From positions 37,196-101,195 of the forward strand of contig CANXME010000421.1 of NCBI GenBank assembly GCA_948144175.1: a stretch of 64,000 bases of DNA. Reading direction: 5' to 3'. The number at the start of each line of letters is the position of its first letter. Position 1 is the first letter of the stretch. Shown one piece after another: positions 10,801-19,948 of the stretch. Under the pieces are notes generated by a model. It was given only the letters and a program-made list of their open reading frames with translations, did not search any database and was not told the DNA's origin. This DNA is from Closterium sp. NIES-65 (lineage: Eukaryota; Streptophyta; Zygnematophyceae; Desmidiales; Closteriaceae). Position numbers and translations under genes: made by a program.

Positions 10801-13800
10801 GTGAGGCATGACACACTGAGCCATGTGAGGCATGACACACTGAGCCATGTGAGGCATGACACACTGAGCCATGTGAGGCATGACACACTGAGCCATGTGA
10901 GGCATGACACACTGAGCCATGTGAGGCATGACACACTGAGCCATGTGAGGCATGACACACTGAGCCATGTGAGGCATGACACACTGAGCCATGTGAGGCA
11001 TGACACACTGAGCCATGTGAGGCATGACACACTGAGCCATGTGAGGCATGACACACTGAGCCATGTGAGGCATGACACACTGAGCCATGTGAGGCATGAC
11101 ACACTGAGCCATGTGAGGCATGACACACTGAGCCATGTGAGGCATGACACACTGAGCCATGTGAGGCATGACACACTGAGCCATGTGAGGCATGACACAC
11201 TGAGCCATGTGAGGCATGACACACTGAGCCATGTGAGGCATGACACACTGAGCCATGTGAGGCATGACACACTGAGCCATGTGAGGCATGACACACTGAG
11301 CCATGTGAGGCATGACACACTGAGCCATGTGAGGCATGACACACTGAGCCATGTGAGGCATGACACACTGAGCCATGTGAGGCATGACACACTGAGCCAT
11401 GTGAGGCATGACACACTGAGCCATGTGAGGCATGACACACTGAGCCATGTGAGGCATGACACACTGAGCCATGTGAGGCATGACACACTGAGCCATGTGA
11501 GGCATGACACACTGAGCCATGTGAGGCATGACACACTGAGCCATGTGAGGCATGACACACTGAGCCATGTGAGGCATGACACACTGAGCCATGTGAGGCA
11601 TGACACACTGAGCCATGTGAGGCATGACACACTGAGCCATGTGAGGCATGACACACTGAGCCATGTGAGGCATGACACACTGAGCCATGTGAGGCATGAC
11701 ACACTGAGCCATGTGAGGCATGACACACTGAGCCATGTGAGGCATGACACACTGAGCCATGTGAGGCATGACACACTGAGCCATGTGAGGCATGACACAC
11801 TGAGCCATGTGAGGCATGACACACTGAGCCATGTGAGGCATGACACACTGAGCCATGTGAGGCATGACACACTGAGCCATGTGAGGCATGACACACTGAG
11901 CCATGTGAGGCATGACACACTGAGCCATGTGAGGCATGACACACTGAGCCATGTGAGGCATGACACACTGAGCCATGTGAGGCATGACACACTGAGCCAT
12001 GTGAGGCATGACACACTGAGCCATGTGAGGCATGACACACTGAGCCATGTGAGGCATGACACACTGAGCCATGTGAGGCATGACACACTGAGCCATGTGA
12101 GGCATGACACACTGAGCCATGTGAGGCATGACACACTGAGCCATGTGAGGCATGACACACTGAGCCATGTGAGGCATGACACACTGAGCCATGTGAGGCA
12201 TGACACACTGAGCCATGTGAGGCATGACACACTGAGCCATGTGAGGCATGACACACTGAGCCATGTGAGGCATGACACACTGAGCCATGTGAGGCATGAC
12301 ACACTGAGCCATGTGAGGCATGACACACTGAGCCATGTGAGGCATGACACACTGAGCCATGTGAGGCATGACACACTGAGCCATGTGAGGCATGACACAC
12401 TGAGCCATGTGAGGCATGACACACTGAGCCATGTGAGGCATGACACACTGAGCCATGTGAGGCATGACACACTGAGCCATGTGAGGCATGACACACTGAG
12501 CCATGTGAGGCATGACACACTGAGCCATGTGAGGCATGACACACTGAGCCATGTGAGGCATGACACACTGAGCCATGTGAGGCATGACACACTGAGCCAT
12601 GTGAGGCATGACACACTGAGCCATGTGAGGCATGACACACTGAGCCATGTGAGGCATGACACACTGAGCCATGTGAGGCATGACACACTGAGCCATGTGA
12701 GGCATGACACACTGAGCCATGTGAGGCATGACACACTGAGCCATGTGAGGCATGACACACTGAGCCATGTGAGGCATGACACACTGAGCCATGTGAGGCA
12801 TGACACACTGAGCCATGTGAGGCATGACACACTGAGCCATGTGAGGCATGACACACTGAGCCATGTGAGGCATGACACACTGAGCCATGTGAGGCATGAC
12901 ACACTGAGCCATGTGAGGCATGACACACTGAGCCATGTGAGGCATGACACACTGAGCCATGTTGAGCACCAAGGCAGCTGCCTGCACCGCATCCACCACC
13001 ACCAGGCGGTTGGGGTGTGAACGGGAGGTATGACGTGGCATGGCATGGCGTGGCATAAGACATCACAAGGGGATGTGGCATGCATGCACGTTACGCTATG
13101 GCAGGGCATGGACTGGCTAGCAAACGTATGGTATAACATGACGGTACTACTGGTGCATGGGGGTATGTGACATGGTATGGCACGGTTTGGTCTGAAGAAA
13201 CAGTCATGGGCGTGAGGAGTAGGGGGACAACGGGCACGTACCCAGCAGAGGGACGTCTTGAGGGCGTTTTGGAGAGTGTACTCCTGCTCGTTGCCAGGGG
13301 GATGGGAAAGGCCATGGGATGGGAAGGGCAACAGGAATAGCACACATAGGCAAAGCAAGACTCCTGAGCATGGGGGCATGGGGGCATGGGGCATAAGCAT
13401 GAAGCATGAGAGTAACCCAAGAGCAAGGGGCATGTCCATCCCCTTGCAGTGCATCCCATCCCATCCCATCCCATCCCATCCCATCCCATGCCATGCCATC
13501 CCATGCCATCCCAACCCATCCCACCCCACCCCACCCCATGGCATGCACGCACCACATAGGAGGCCACAAGCGGAATGCTGGCGGCGTCGAGGGCGCCCAT
13601 GACCTTGATGGCGCACGACACCTGGGGGGGGCGCACGAAGCTCAGCGTCACGCGGTCCACAAAGGGCAGCGAGCGCCGGAACCGCAGCCCCACCCGCATC
13701 TGCAGGGCGGGCGATGGGGAGGGCGGGAGGGGGAGGAGTGGGGATGGGGAGGGAAAGGGGCATTTACAACGCCTCTACAGCATTCCCAGAGTCTCATGAA

Positions 13801-16800
13801 GCTTAGCATGAACCGGTCCACAAAAGGCAGCGAGTAGCGGAGGCGCAGTCCCACTCGCATCTGCAGGGATGGGGATGGGGATGGGGAGGGCGCAGAAGGC
13901 AGGCAGAGAGAGGGCGTTCACGACGCTTCTACAGCATCCGTCACCACATCCACAAAGGCGAGCGAGCAGCGGAAGCGCAGCCCACACGCATCTGCAGGGA
14001 GAGGCGTGGAAAGGAGCGGGGGTTGAGAGAGGAGATGCGTGTCCAGGACTCGTATTCAGCACAGCACATCGTCACCTAACCCTCCTTCCTTTTCATACTG
14101 CGCAACTGTGCCAGTGAAGTGCGGCTCTGTGATGTGATGCAGGCAGTCCATGAAATGGTAGCCGTGCTTTCACCCCTCAACTATAATATGTCTATTCCCA
14201 CAATGCCATGCCTAGCCGCTCTCGCACCGTGCCGGTGAGCTGCAGCCCGGTGATGTAGGCGGTCCAGGGGATGCTGCCCATGCCCGCCACATAAGCAGTC
14301 GCCTGCACGCTCAAGTTGTCCGCCCCCACCAATTCCACACTCGCCTCCAGCTCCTGGTGAGATGGATAAGGGGCAGGGGGGGGTGGCAAGGGGAGATTGG
14401 AATGCGGTCAACAGGAGCGGGATGCTTGTCATGCCCGCCACATACGCGGCTGCTCGCACACTCATGTTGTCTCAACACTCGCCTCCAGCTCCTGGTCATG
14501 GAGAGGGTGAGGTGAGATTGAAGGGGCGAGGCAACGAGGGGGGTCGGTGCTGGCAGCACAGTTTTGTTGTTGGCACACGCCGCCGCCTCCTCCACACTCG
14601 CCTCCAGCTTCTGGTGAGGGGCAGGGGTGAGGTGCGGAGAGATGAAGGGGAAGGGGCGAGGCGAGGAGAGTGTGGAATGGTGGTGCATGCATGCAGCACT
14701 GCACACTGCAGCTCCCGGCAAGGGAGATGAGGCAACCGGGTGTGATGAAAGGAAGACGTGCGGCGATAGAGAGGGGGGTAAAGGGCAAGTAGTGTGGCAT
14801 GACATGGTGTCGCCTGCTCCTAGAGAAGAGGGTGATGGGCAGGGATGGGCAAGGAGGGAGAGAGAAAGCAGGAGGTAGGAAGCACATACTCAGCACATGC
14901 TGCCACCAGCACTCACCCACCCACTCACTCACCCACTCTCTCTCCCTCACTCACGCACCACATGGTTGCGCCCGCCTCCCTCCCGGAACGCTTTGATGGA
15001 TGTGATGACGGGCGCTGTGTCACCGAAGTTGGCCTTCACCACCTCCACCTTCGCCTGTCATGGGCGGGGGTGACGCATGCACGCATCAGGCACACAAGTG
15101 GCATGTGGCAGGCACAGGCATTTCCATCCCGTATGCCTAAGGAATTCGGACGGGAAGGACAGACAGTGAGTCACTGACAGGCACTGACAGTTGCTGTACG
15201 TCCGACAGTAACAGACCGACATGGAGGGATGGAGCAGCATGGGAGAGCATCCGGCATCGGGTGGGAAGGTAGAGGCGGATGGACGTACGAGCATGGGAGG
15301 CTTGTATCGGGAGAGGAACCAGGGAGCGACTTTGGGCATGAGCTTGGTGGAGACGAGGTCGTTGAGGAAGAGAGGCCACGCCTTGGACAGCAGTACCGAC
15401 GCCCAGAAGGCTGTCTCTGCCTCGGGCATGGCCTGCAATGTAACAAGGAAGGGGGGAAGGGAGGAGTGGGGGGTGTGAGAGGCGTTGAGGAAGAGCGGCC
15501 ATGCCTTGGAGAGAAGCACCGACGCCCAGAAGGCCGTTTCCGCCTCGGGCATGGCCTGTGTTGTGTGTAGCAAGCAGAGGAACGGGGAGCGGGGAGTAGA
15601 GTGGGAGTGAGAAAGTGGTGGTTGAGGAAGGGGGGCCAGGCCTTGCCCAGCAGCAGTGGGCATGTTTTTCATGCTTCTACGTCTAACAACTGAAAGGCTT
15701 GTTTCAAAGCTCATCACCACAGACACAGTACACGAAAAACGCCTGTAAGTGCTATTGAGCTCTGCTGCAGGTGTCTCACCCGCGACATGAGCTGCTCGAT
15801 GCGCACGGCTGCTCTGACTGCCACTTTCAGGCGCTCGTAATGGTGCGTCCACAGCTGCATGCACGGGTGGAGGGAAGGGGAGGAGGGGGCAGGAACGGCA
15901 AGGGCGGTTGGGGTGGAAACGGAGGGGATGGTCACTTTCCGAAGCTTGTGGTGACGCGGCCGCGCCAGCATCAGTGAGAGAAAAAAAAAGGGTGACGGAA
16001 AAGAATTTTCTAAATTCTAAAAAATATCTAGCAGCAGCAGCGGCGTACCAGCCAGAAGTAGAGCACAGCCCAGGGCAGCAGCAGCAGGGAGAGAAGGAAG
16101 CCTGTCTGGCAGAGGAGGAACGTGAGACCCACGCCGATGCACACATGTGCCAGCATCGGCCACTTCACCACCTCCCCCACCGCCTGCCGCCCATGCGCCG
16201 CCCACAGCTGCCGCCCGGCCTGCGCCGCCCCCTGTGCTGCTGGTCCCATGCTGAAACAAGGAGTCGGGAAGGTACGAATGTAGGAGCAGGGAGTGAAACA
16301 GGAGGAGCGTATTCGCCTGAACAACCAGCTGTATTCTTCTCTACACTTGTACCGTCCTTGCCTTCCATGGGGAAGCATACAGCCGTTACTTCAAAATCAC
16401 GGGGGGCATACAGCGTACGCTACCCCACTCCCTCCTCCGCTCCCTCTTCCCCCCCCTCCCTCCCCCGCTTCCTCTCCCGCTCCCGCCCCCGTTCCCACCC
16501 CCGCTCCCTCCCCCGCTCCCTCTCTCCCCCCCTCCCTCCCCCCTTGACTCACTTGTGAATCGCATGGTCGATAGCAGCCACTGCGCGCGCTCCTATTCCC
16601 TGCCGTCTCAGCCAATCAGAAGCCACGGCGAGAGCTGTCTCTATGGGGTTCTCAGCTGGTGGCGAAGTGGACGGCGAAGACGCATCGGACGGTTGAGATT
16701 CGGATGGTCGGGATCCGATGGCCGGCAGTGGAGAAGTCCCGGCCTCACGCTTATCACCGCCATCGCCATCAGCAGCCCCGCGAACTGCCTTGGTGAATTC

Positions 16801-17639
16801 CTTCGCTGGCTCGCCTGTTTCTAAGGAGGGAAGAGCAAAGGCAACCCTCTTAGACGTGCCTGCTTGCCGCGCATGTAGGCTCCCCTCCTTACTCCCCGTC
16901 TCGTCTGCCCCGCTGCTTCCAGCCTGGACAGATTCGTTAGTGCGAGACTCGTTACTAGCCTTTCTAGAAATGCTCCCTGTCGCACTACTGGCGTCGGGCG
17001 AAGGGTCTGGAGCAGCAGCGGTGGCGCTGGGAGTTGCAGCAGCGTCGCTGAAAATAACAGGGCGGACAATAGGAGCTGTGATTATGGCAGGTGACACATT
17101 GGCTGCGGTACGTGCACTTTCCAGAGGAACATCCGTTTTCTGCACATCTGCCTTCTTCGCACTCGCCGCCGCACCCGCTGCTGGCACATCCCGGTTCGAC
17201 GCGGACGAAGCAGCGGACCCTGACGACGACGGCGGTAACCGCACGCTGCGCGGATGCGAGGGAGTTGGGAAGAACGGAAGGAGGGAGTTGGGTTAAACGT
17301 GCACTCCGACTTGCGCAGTGTTGGCGTGTTGAGTTAGCTTATAAGCGCGGAGATAAACACGGAGGACTTCGCTCTTCCAGCCTAAGGTCCACTAGATAGG
17401 CCCTCCTGAACTATGGATTGGCATTAACTGGTGCTTCGGCATAACATCAATCAGAAACTATTCGTGAGGTAAAGCTGGGGCATCTTAAAGATTTCCATGA
17501 AGAGATTGACATCGTCAATGTAAAATGCTGTCCTGGTATACCTTTTCTGGGACGGAGACGCGAGTTTCTGCTTTAAAGTGTTGTATTCCTCGTCATCTCC
17601 ACCGAATCCTGGTAGGCCTAAGCTTCCGTTGCGAAACAT
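4449..17639 (-). CDS. SMP and triple-C2 domain protein (plant synaptotagmin / NTMC2 / tricalbin-like)
   Basis: Predicted ER membrane-contact-site tether. An N-terminal hairpin anchors it, the SMP domain carries lipid between membranes, and C2 domains bind anionic lipid, often with calcium. Modelled exons (minus strand): 17639-17542, 17245-16553, 16250-16049, 15854-15780, 15432-15289, 15054-14959, 14353-14228, 13699-13553, 10035-9912, 9284-8610, 8345-7953, 6990-6217 and 4837-4449. These total 3936 nt (1311 aa) with phases agreeing at every junction. Donors are GTATAC, GTGAGT, GTACGC, GTGAGA, GTACGT, GTGCGT, GTGCGA, GTGCGT, GTGAGT, GTCCGC, GTGAGT and GTGAGA. The start ATG is 17639. The weakest junction is 8610. 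Family members are usually 500-850 aa; the excess is low-complexity linker (exon 2 and the linkers after the first and second C2 domains). Introns are loaded with tandem arrays and partial exon copies, so alternative forms are possible. Confidence 0.75.
4914..6140 (-). repeat. (AGAAGT)n array turning into an AGAAGAAGT array, inside an intron
   Basis: About 120 perfect 6-bp units (4914-5632) pass into about 55 units of 9 bp (5633-6140). Single 6-bp units interrupt the second part near 5712, 5824 and 6001. The array fills most of the 1379-bp intron that splits the third C2 domain. The transcribed strand is a 1.2-kb run of TTCTAC / TTCTTCTAC, almost pure pyrimidine. Long open frames across it (Ser-Arg, Val-Glu, Leu or Tyr-Phe repeats) are artefacts of the repeat. 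Confidence 0.95.
6217..8345 (-). CDS. exons 11-12 of the C2 gene: linker and second C2 domain
   Basis: Exon 11 (8345-7953) is a Ser/Thr/Pro-rich linker ending in the first strand of a C2 domain (VATVHVEVIEADSLVGADKI) and a phase-1 GTGAGT donor. Exon 12 (6990-6217) resumes at GTSDPYLKGSLGSSKF. It gives the remaining strands, with LNIFDRDMLTQHDPLG as the acidic loop, then a long acidic and Ser/Pro-rich linker, and finally the first strand of the third C2 domain (WVAHVEIIEATDLVVADMTG). The intron between them contains the 20-bp array (7029-7440) and a copy of the exon-11 tail (7830-7880). Confidence 0.75.
7029..7440 (-). repeat. 20-bp pyrimidine-strand minisatellite near a 3' splice site
   Basis: About 20 copies of AGAGGAAAAAGGGGCAGGGA on the plus strand, with two shortened units (around 7261 and 7420). 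It occupies the 3' half of the intron splitting the second C2 domain and ends about 40 bases from the acceptor at 6991. In the transcript it is a 400-base C/U tract, in effect an enlarged polypyrimidine tract. Confidence 0.95.
7830..7880 (-). pseudogene. partial copy of the exon-11 tail of the C2 gene
   Basis: The minus strand reads AAVHVEVNDADEADSLIPAN, a diverged duplicate of VATVHVEVIEADSLVGADKI (8020-7953). It lies about 130 bp downstream in the same intron. It has lost the GTGAGT donor seen after the true exon, so it is probably not spliced in. Confidence 0.6.
8610..9284 (-). CDS. exon 10 of the C2 gene: first C2 domain
   Basis: The exon opens after CCCCAG and encodes a Lys-rich linker (SKKFLSKKGKDG), then a complete C2 domain beginning VATLLVEVMEAKDLLAADSG. 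Acidic loop residues that bind calcium in active C2 domains are present: Asp in DLLAADSGGTSDPYV and three Asp in VKDYDMFSANDAIG. The core strand FQTAVISKNLNPQWNQKFDV is canonical. A Gly/Ser/Ala-rich linker follows. The 3' end at 8610 (ACAG|GTCCGC) is the only phase-1 donor that fits the next exon, but it is weak; GTAAAA further down is the alternative. Confidence 0.7.
9541..9838 (-). pseudogene. two partial downstream copies of exon 9 of the C2 gene
   Basis: Copy 1 (about 9775-9838) reads VPPFTPEEISIVAPRPITKG, almost identical to the end of true exon 9 (10035-9912). It keeps a GT at the equivalent donor position (GTGTGC). Copy 2 (about 9541-9595) reads TPEGIGIVTPRLFVKE and is more decayed. 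Both lack the PNRLVVVDAV half. They lie in the intron after exon 9. Copy 1 could act as an alternative 5' splice site or mini-exon. Confidence 0.65.
9912..15854 (-). CDS. exons 4-9 of the C2 gene: SMP lipid-transfer domain
   Basis: Six short exons of 75-147 bp, mostly phase 0, encode the SMP domain. The order is: LWTHHYERLKVAVRAAVRIE (15854-15780); the signature AFWASVLLSKAWPLFLNDLV (15432-15289); KVEVVKANFGDTAPVITSIK (15054-14959); ASVELVGADNLSVQATAYVA (14353-14228); MRVGLRFRRSLPFVDRVTLS (13699-13553); and PNRLVVVDAVRAAAFVLDLP (10035-9912). The last is the conserved PNR end of SMP domains, here extended by TPEEISIVTPRPITKAK towards the first C2 domain. Exon junctions were chosen where the protein matches the SMP pattern, for example LTGT joined to MRVGLRF. 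Exons at 15432, 14353, 13699 and 10035 have partial copies beside them. Confidence 0.7.
10095..10151 (-). pseudogene. upstream truncated copy of exon 9 with intact acceptor
   Basis: Reads PNRLVVVDAVRAAALVLDL after a TTTCACAG acceptor, then diverges into the intron. It duplicates the first half of exon 9 about 116 bp upstream. The preserved acceptor makes it a possible competing 3' splice site. Confidence 0.65.
10212..12961 (-). repeat. 24-bp minisatellite of about 115 copies
   Basis: Unit GCCATGTGAGGCATGACACACTGA (24 bp) is repeated over 2.75 kb in the intron between exons 8 and 9 of the C2 gene. From about 10490 to 12961 I see no variant unit. The left edge (10212-10490) has a 1-bp insertion (GGCATGGACAC), a 16-bp unit near 10395 and GGCCATGACAC near 10468. 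Since 24 is a multiple of 3 and the unit lacks stops in several frames, very long spurious open frames cross it (for example MAQCVMPH repeated). Confidence 0.97.
12958..13013 (-). pseudogene. far upstream truncated copy of exon 9, acceptor lost
   Basis: Reads PNRLVVVDAVQAAALVLNM and runs straight into the 24-bp array. The AG that precedes the other copies is changed (CACACCCC instead of CACAGCCC), so it should not be spliced. Together with the copy at 10095-10151 it brackets the minisatellite, as if the array expanded between two exon-9 duplicates. Confidence 0.65.
13446..13545 (-). repeat. CCCAT / CCATG simple-repeat tract in an intron
   Basis: Imperfect pentanucleotide run (CCCATCCCATCCCATGCCATGCC and on). 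It begins just below the donor after exon 8 of the C2 gene (transcript strand ATGGG-rich) and fills the first 100 bases of that intron. Confidence 0.85.
13785..13991 (-). pseudogene. two upstream partial copies of exon 8 of the C2 gene
   Basis: Both start after CCCTGCAG. Copy 1 begins at 13862 and reads MRVGLRLRYSLPFVDRFMLS before diverging. Copy 2 begins at 13991 and has a 1-base deletion that breaks the frame (MRVGCASAARSPL), although its bases still follow the true exon. True exon 8 starts at 13699, so the starts are 163 and 129 bp apart. Each retains the acceptor and the first 60-75 bp. Confidence 0.7.
14100..14620 (-). pseudogene. decayed copies of exon 7 of the C2 gene on both sides of the true exon
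   Basis: True exon 7 is 14353-14228. Upstream, 14500-14395 starts CCAG|GAGCTGGAGGCGAGTGTTG and continues, in a shifted frame, MSVRAAAYVAGMTSIPLLL. At 14615-14590 a further copy keeps only KLEASVEEAAA after CACCAG. Downstream, about 14165-14105 (ISWTACITSQ) is a remnant of the exon tail. Only the true exon reads through to an in-phase donor (ACG|GTGCGA). Confidence 0.65.
15484..15665 (-). pseudogene. two upstream partial copies of exon 5 of the C2 gene
   Basis: The copy at 15556-15484 begins after ACACAG with AMPEAETAFWASVLLSKAWP and LFLN, identical at protein level to the start of true exon 5 (15432-15289). It then departs after LFLNA. A third, weaker copy (about 15665-15610) reads LLLGKAWPPFLN. 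The first copy keeps acceptor and frame and could be used as an alternative 3' splice site. Confidence 0.7.
16049..17639 (-). CDS. exons 1-3 of the C2 gene: disordered head and membrane anchor
   Basis: Exon 1 (17639-17542) encodes MFRNGSLGLPGFGGDDEEYN and more, ending in phase 2. Exon 2 (17245-16553) has no internal Met. It needs exon 1 for its start, and the CAG acceptor before 17245 fits the phase. It is Ser/Ala/Thr-rich for about 231 residues and looks disordered. Exon 3 (16250-16049) begins NMGPAAQGAAQAGRQLW. It ends with a strongly hydrophobic run that includes VGLTFLLCQTGFLLSLLLLP, expected to form the ER membrane anchor or hairpin typical of extended synaptotagmins. The donor is GTACGC at 16048. 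Confidence 0.6.
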
Positions 17640-18316
17640 GGCGGCTCGCAGCTAATACTTCCTACATCGACGGCTTCAAGGCTTCCAACCTGCACTCGTT
17701 GGTAACGCGCTCAGCACGGCGCGCGAAGGACCGAAATGAAAGGTTGCGGAAAAGGATACGGAATAGGAAAAGGATTCGGAAGGGAATCTATTGTGGAGTG
17801 AAATGTGTTTCTACTAGCTGTAGTGGACAGTCACATGACCTACAATAGTGTGCAGTGTGGAAATGTCTTCTTTTCGCTTGTGCAGTGTGGTGGAACCTCT
17901 GTGGTGCTCTTGGGCATGGGTGTTCCGTCTGTGATTCCAAAGTGGAGCTTGCACGTTTCTGCGTGTGCTTTCGTGCCGCATCGACGACCTTATCAAACCA
18001 CGGAAAATCTCATCCGTCGAATTTCCTCGATTCTCACGACATATTCTGCATGGCGAGTTGTAGCCTTCCATCTCCTATAACAGCTTGCGATCATATAAAT
18101 CCAGGGCATGCAGATAATCACATAGCATCTCCAATCACATAGCGTCTCCAATAACAGATTGCGATCATATTAATCCAGGGCATGCATATAATCACATCAC
18201 ATAGCATCTCCAATCACGTAGCATCTCCAATTCACAGATGTTAGCTAGGTTCGCCACCAAAGTAGCAAACAAGTACAGCAGCCAAATAAAGTACGTGTTA
18301 TTCAAATTATGGCATG
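17640..18316. promoter_or_regulatory. upstream region of the C2 gene, with a short imperfect tandem repeat
   Basis: This is the 5' flank of the minus-strand C2 gene, up to the retrotransposon boundary at 18317-18321. No coding region is recognised. Two imperfect copies of a segment (about 18076-18130 and 18150-18210) share GCGATCATAT[A/T]AATCCAGGGCATGCA and then AATCACATAGCATCTCC. The core ATCACATAGC[A/G]TCTCCAAT occurs again as short direct repeats. No TATA element could be assigned. Confidence 0.5.
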
Positions 18317-18321
18317 GTTTG

Positions 18322-18765
18322 TGTTACGAATAGTAGTTAATGAAAAACATTGTTGCGCACTCCTCACCGTAGTAAAGCCGAAGCACGCATTATCGAGAGT
18401 GAAGACGAAAAGCCAGAAGAAAGGCGAAGGGACAGACGGCTACGAGGAGCATCTGGATCGTCGGGCAGACAGCATCAGGCAGCAGCAGTGGCGAGGATTC
18501 TGCCCGAACAGTTACGTAACCACTCGGAGTCGCACGGTTGGATTTCGCTACAATAAGGGAATGTACCTCTTAGAGTACATGGCTAGTTAGGTCGTTTCGA
18601 ATTCCACTGTACTCATATTTATATTCCTTGTACTGCATGTGTTTATTATCTCAAAGCATTTTACATTCACTCTGCTATTGAGGTCAAGGGCCCACCAACA
18701 TCACTTCTCTGCGTGCGAACCTTCCTGAGTAGATCCTAGGCCACGATCAACTTCTGATCGCAGCA
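18322..18765 (+). repeat. 5' LTR of copia element 1
   Basis: 444 bp, TG...CA ends, matches 33684-34127. Contains the inverted repeat ATGTAC-CTCTTAGA-GTACAT near 18561-18580. Confidence 0.93.
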
Positions 18766-18913
18766 TGGTATGAGAGCGACTCAGGAATCCTTCGCACCGC
18801 CATCTCCGAAATCTGCGACATTCGGAATGTGGCGTCCGGCACACGATCACGCGTAAGAATGGCCGGAGGATCTGGAGGTCAGACGAATCTGACGGTTGAA
18901 GCGCAGCCCAACC

Positions 18914-19036
18914 TGTCAAATCATAATGTTCTGTAGGCTGTAGTGGGGTAGCCTATATGGGGTACCCATTTCTAGGGTTGCATATTTGTACCACATTCCA
19001 TTCCTTAGTGCACTCATTCTCGTTTCGATTCTCACA
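18914..19036 (+). repeat. 5' LTR of copia element 2
   Basis: 123 bp, TGTCAAATCATAATG to CTCACA. Carries the shared core GGCTGTAGTGGGGTAGCC and the GTAC...TGTAC bracket. Confidence 0.93.
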
Positions 19037-19189
19037 TGGTATCGAGCAGGTTCCCTCGTGGGAACTGTGCCTAGGGCCCACCAAGTCGAAAGTTTTTTTT
19101 TTTCCTGCCCGGAGCGCGCTCTGCCCGAGTCGCGCTCCCTTCTCTGACTTCGTCGAGCCGCCCTAGCGGCCAAGTCGCGCCGCCTTAGC

Positions 19190-19880
19190 GGCCCCTGATT
19201 CGTCTCCCTACCTTCGCCTCGGCCCCGTCGCCCTAACTGCGCCCCGGCCCCGTCGCCCTACCTGCGCCCCGGCCCCGTCGCCCTACCTGCGACCCCGGCC
19301 CCGTCGCCCCCCCCCCCCCCTTGCGACCCTGGCCCCGTCGCCATACCTGCGGCCCCGGCCCTAGCCCCGTCGCCCTACCTGCGCCCCGGCCCCGGCCCCG
19401 TCGCCCTACCTGCGCACCGGCCCCGTCGCCCTACAGCCGACCCGGCCCCGTCGCCCTACCTACGGCCCGGCCCCGGCCCCGTCGCCCTGCCTACGGCCCG
19501 GCCCCGTCGCCCTACCTTCGACCCGGCCCCGTCGCCCTACCTACGGCCCGGCCCCGGCCCCGTCACCCTACCTTCGACCCGGCCCCGTCACCCTACCTGC
19601 GCCCCGGCCCCGGCCCCGTCGCCCTACATGCGCACCAGCCCCGTCGCCCTACCTTCGACCCGGCCCCATCGCCCTACCTACGGCCCCGCCCGAACCGCCT
19701 ACGCAGCCAAGCCGCCCGCGCCGCTCAGCAGCCCGAGCCGCCCGTTCCGCCCGAGCCGCCCAAGCCGCCCGAGCCGCCCGAGCCGCCCGAGCCGCCTAAG
19801 CAGCTGAGGAGCCGAGCCGTGGGTGCCGCCGAGCCGCAGTTGCTGCCGAGCCGCCCGAGCTGCCCGAACCGCCCTGTCTG
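19190..19880 (+). repeat. GC-rich leader of copia element 2 with short tandem repeats
   Basis: Between the primer site and gag there are about 25 degenerate copies of CCCGGCCCCGTCGCCCTACC, then GAGCCGCCCGAGCCGCC repeats. No ATG-initiated coding frame of convincing content exists. The frame across it gives only Pro/Ala/Arg repeats. Confidence 0.8.
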
Positions 19881-19948
19881 GTGAGCGCAACGCCTCTGTC
19901 ACTGCACTGCCCCTGCTCTACAGCCAGCGCTGCTAGTCTACTGTTGTC

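Noticed and set aside
2538-12961. CRISPR-like arrays
   Set aside because: Units are contiguous with no unique spacers, and the sequence is clearly eukaryotic nuclear DNA.
9835-13763. Three overlapping minus-strand open frames of 965-1252 codons (repeats of MAQCVMPH, LTWLSVSC, HGSVCHAS) and an 843-codon plus-strand frame
   Set aside because: They are by-products of a 24-bp repeat without stops. The region is an intron of the SMP/C2 gene, and the flanking exons fit together without it.
18322-18590. Small genes of 68-99 codons at 18309-18590 and 33653-33952
   Set aside because: They are identical positions within the two LTRs of copia element 1 and have no independent coding support.
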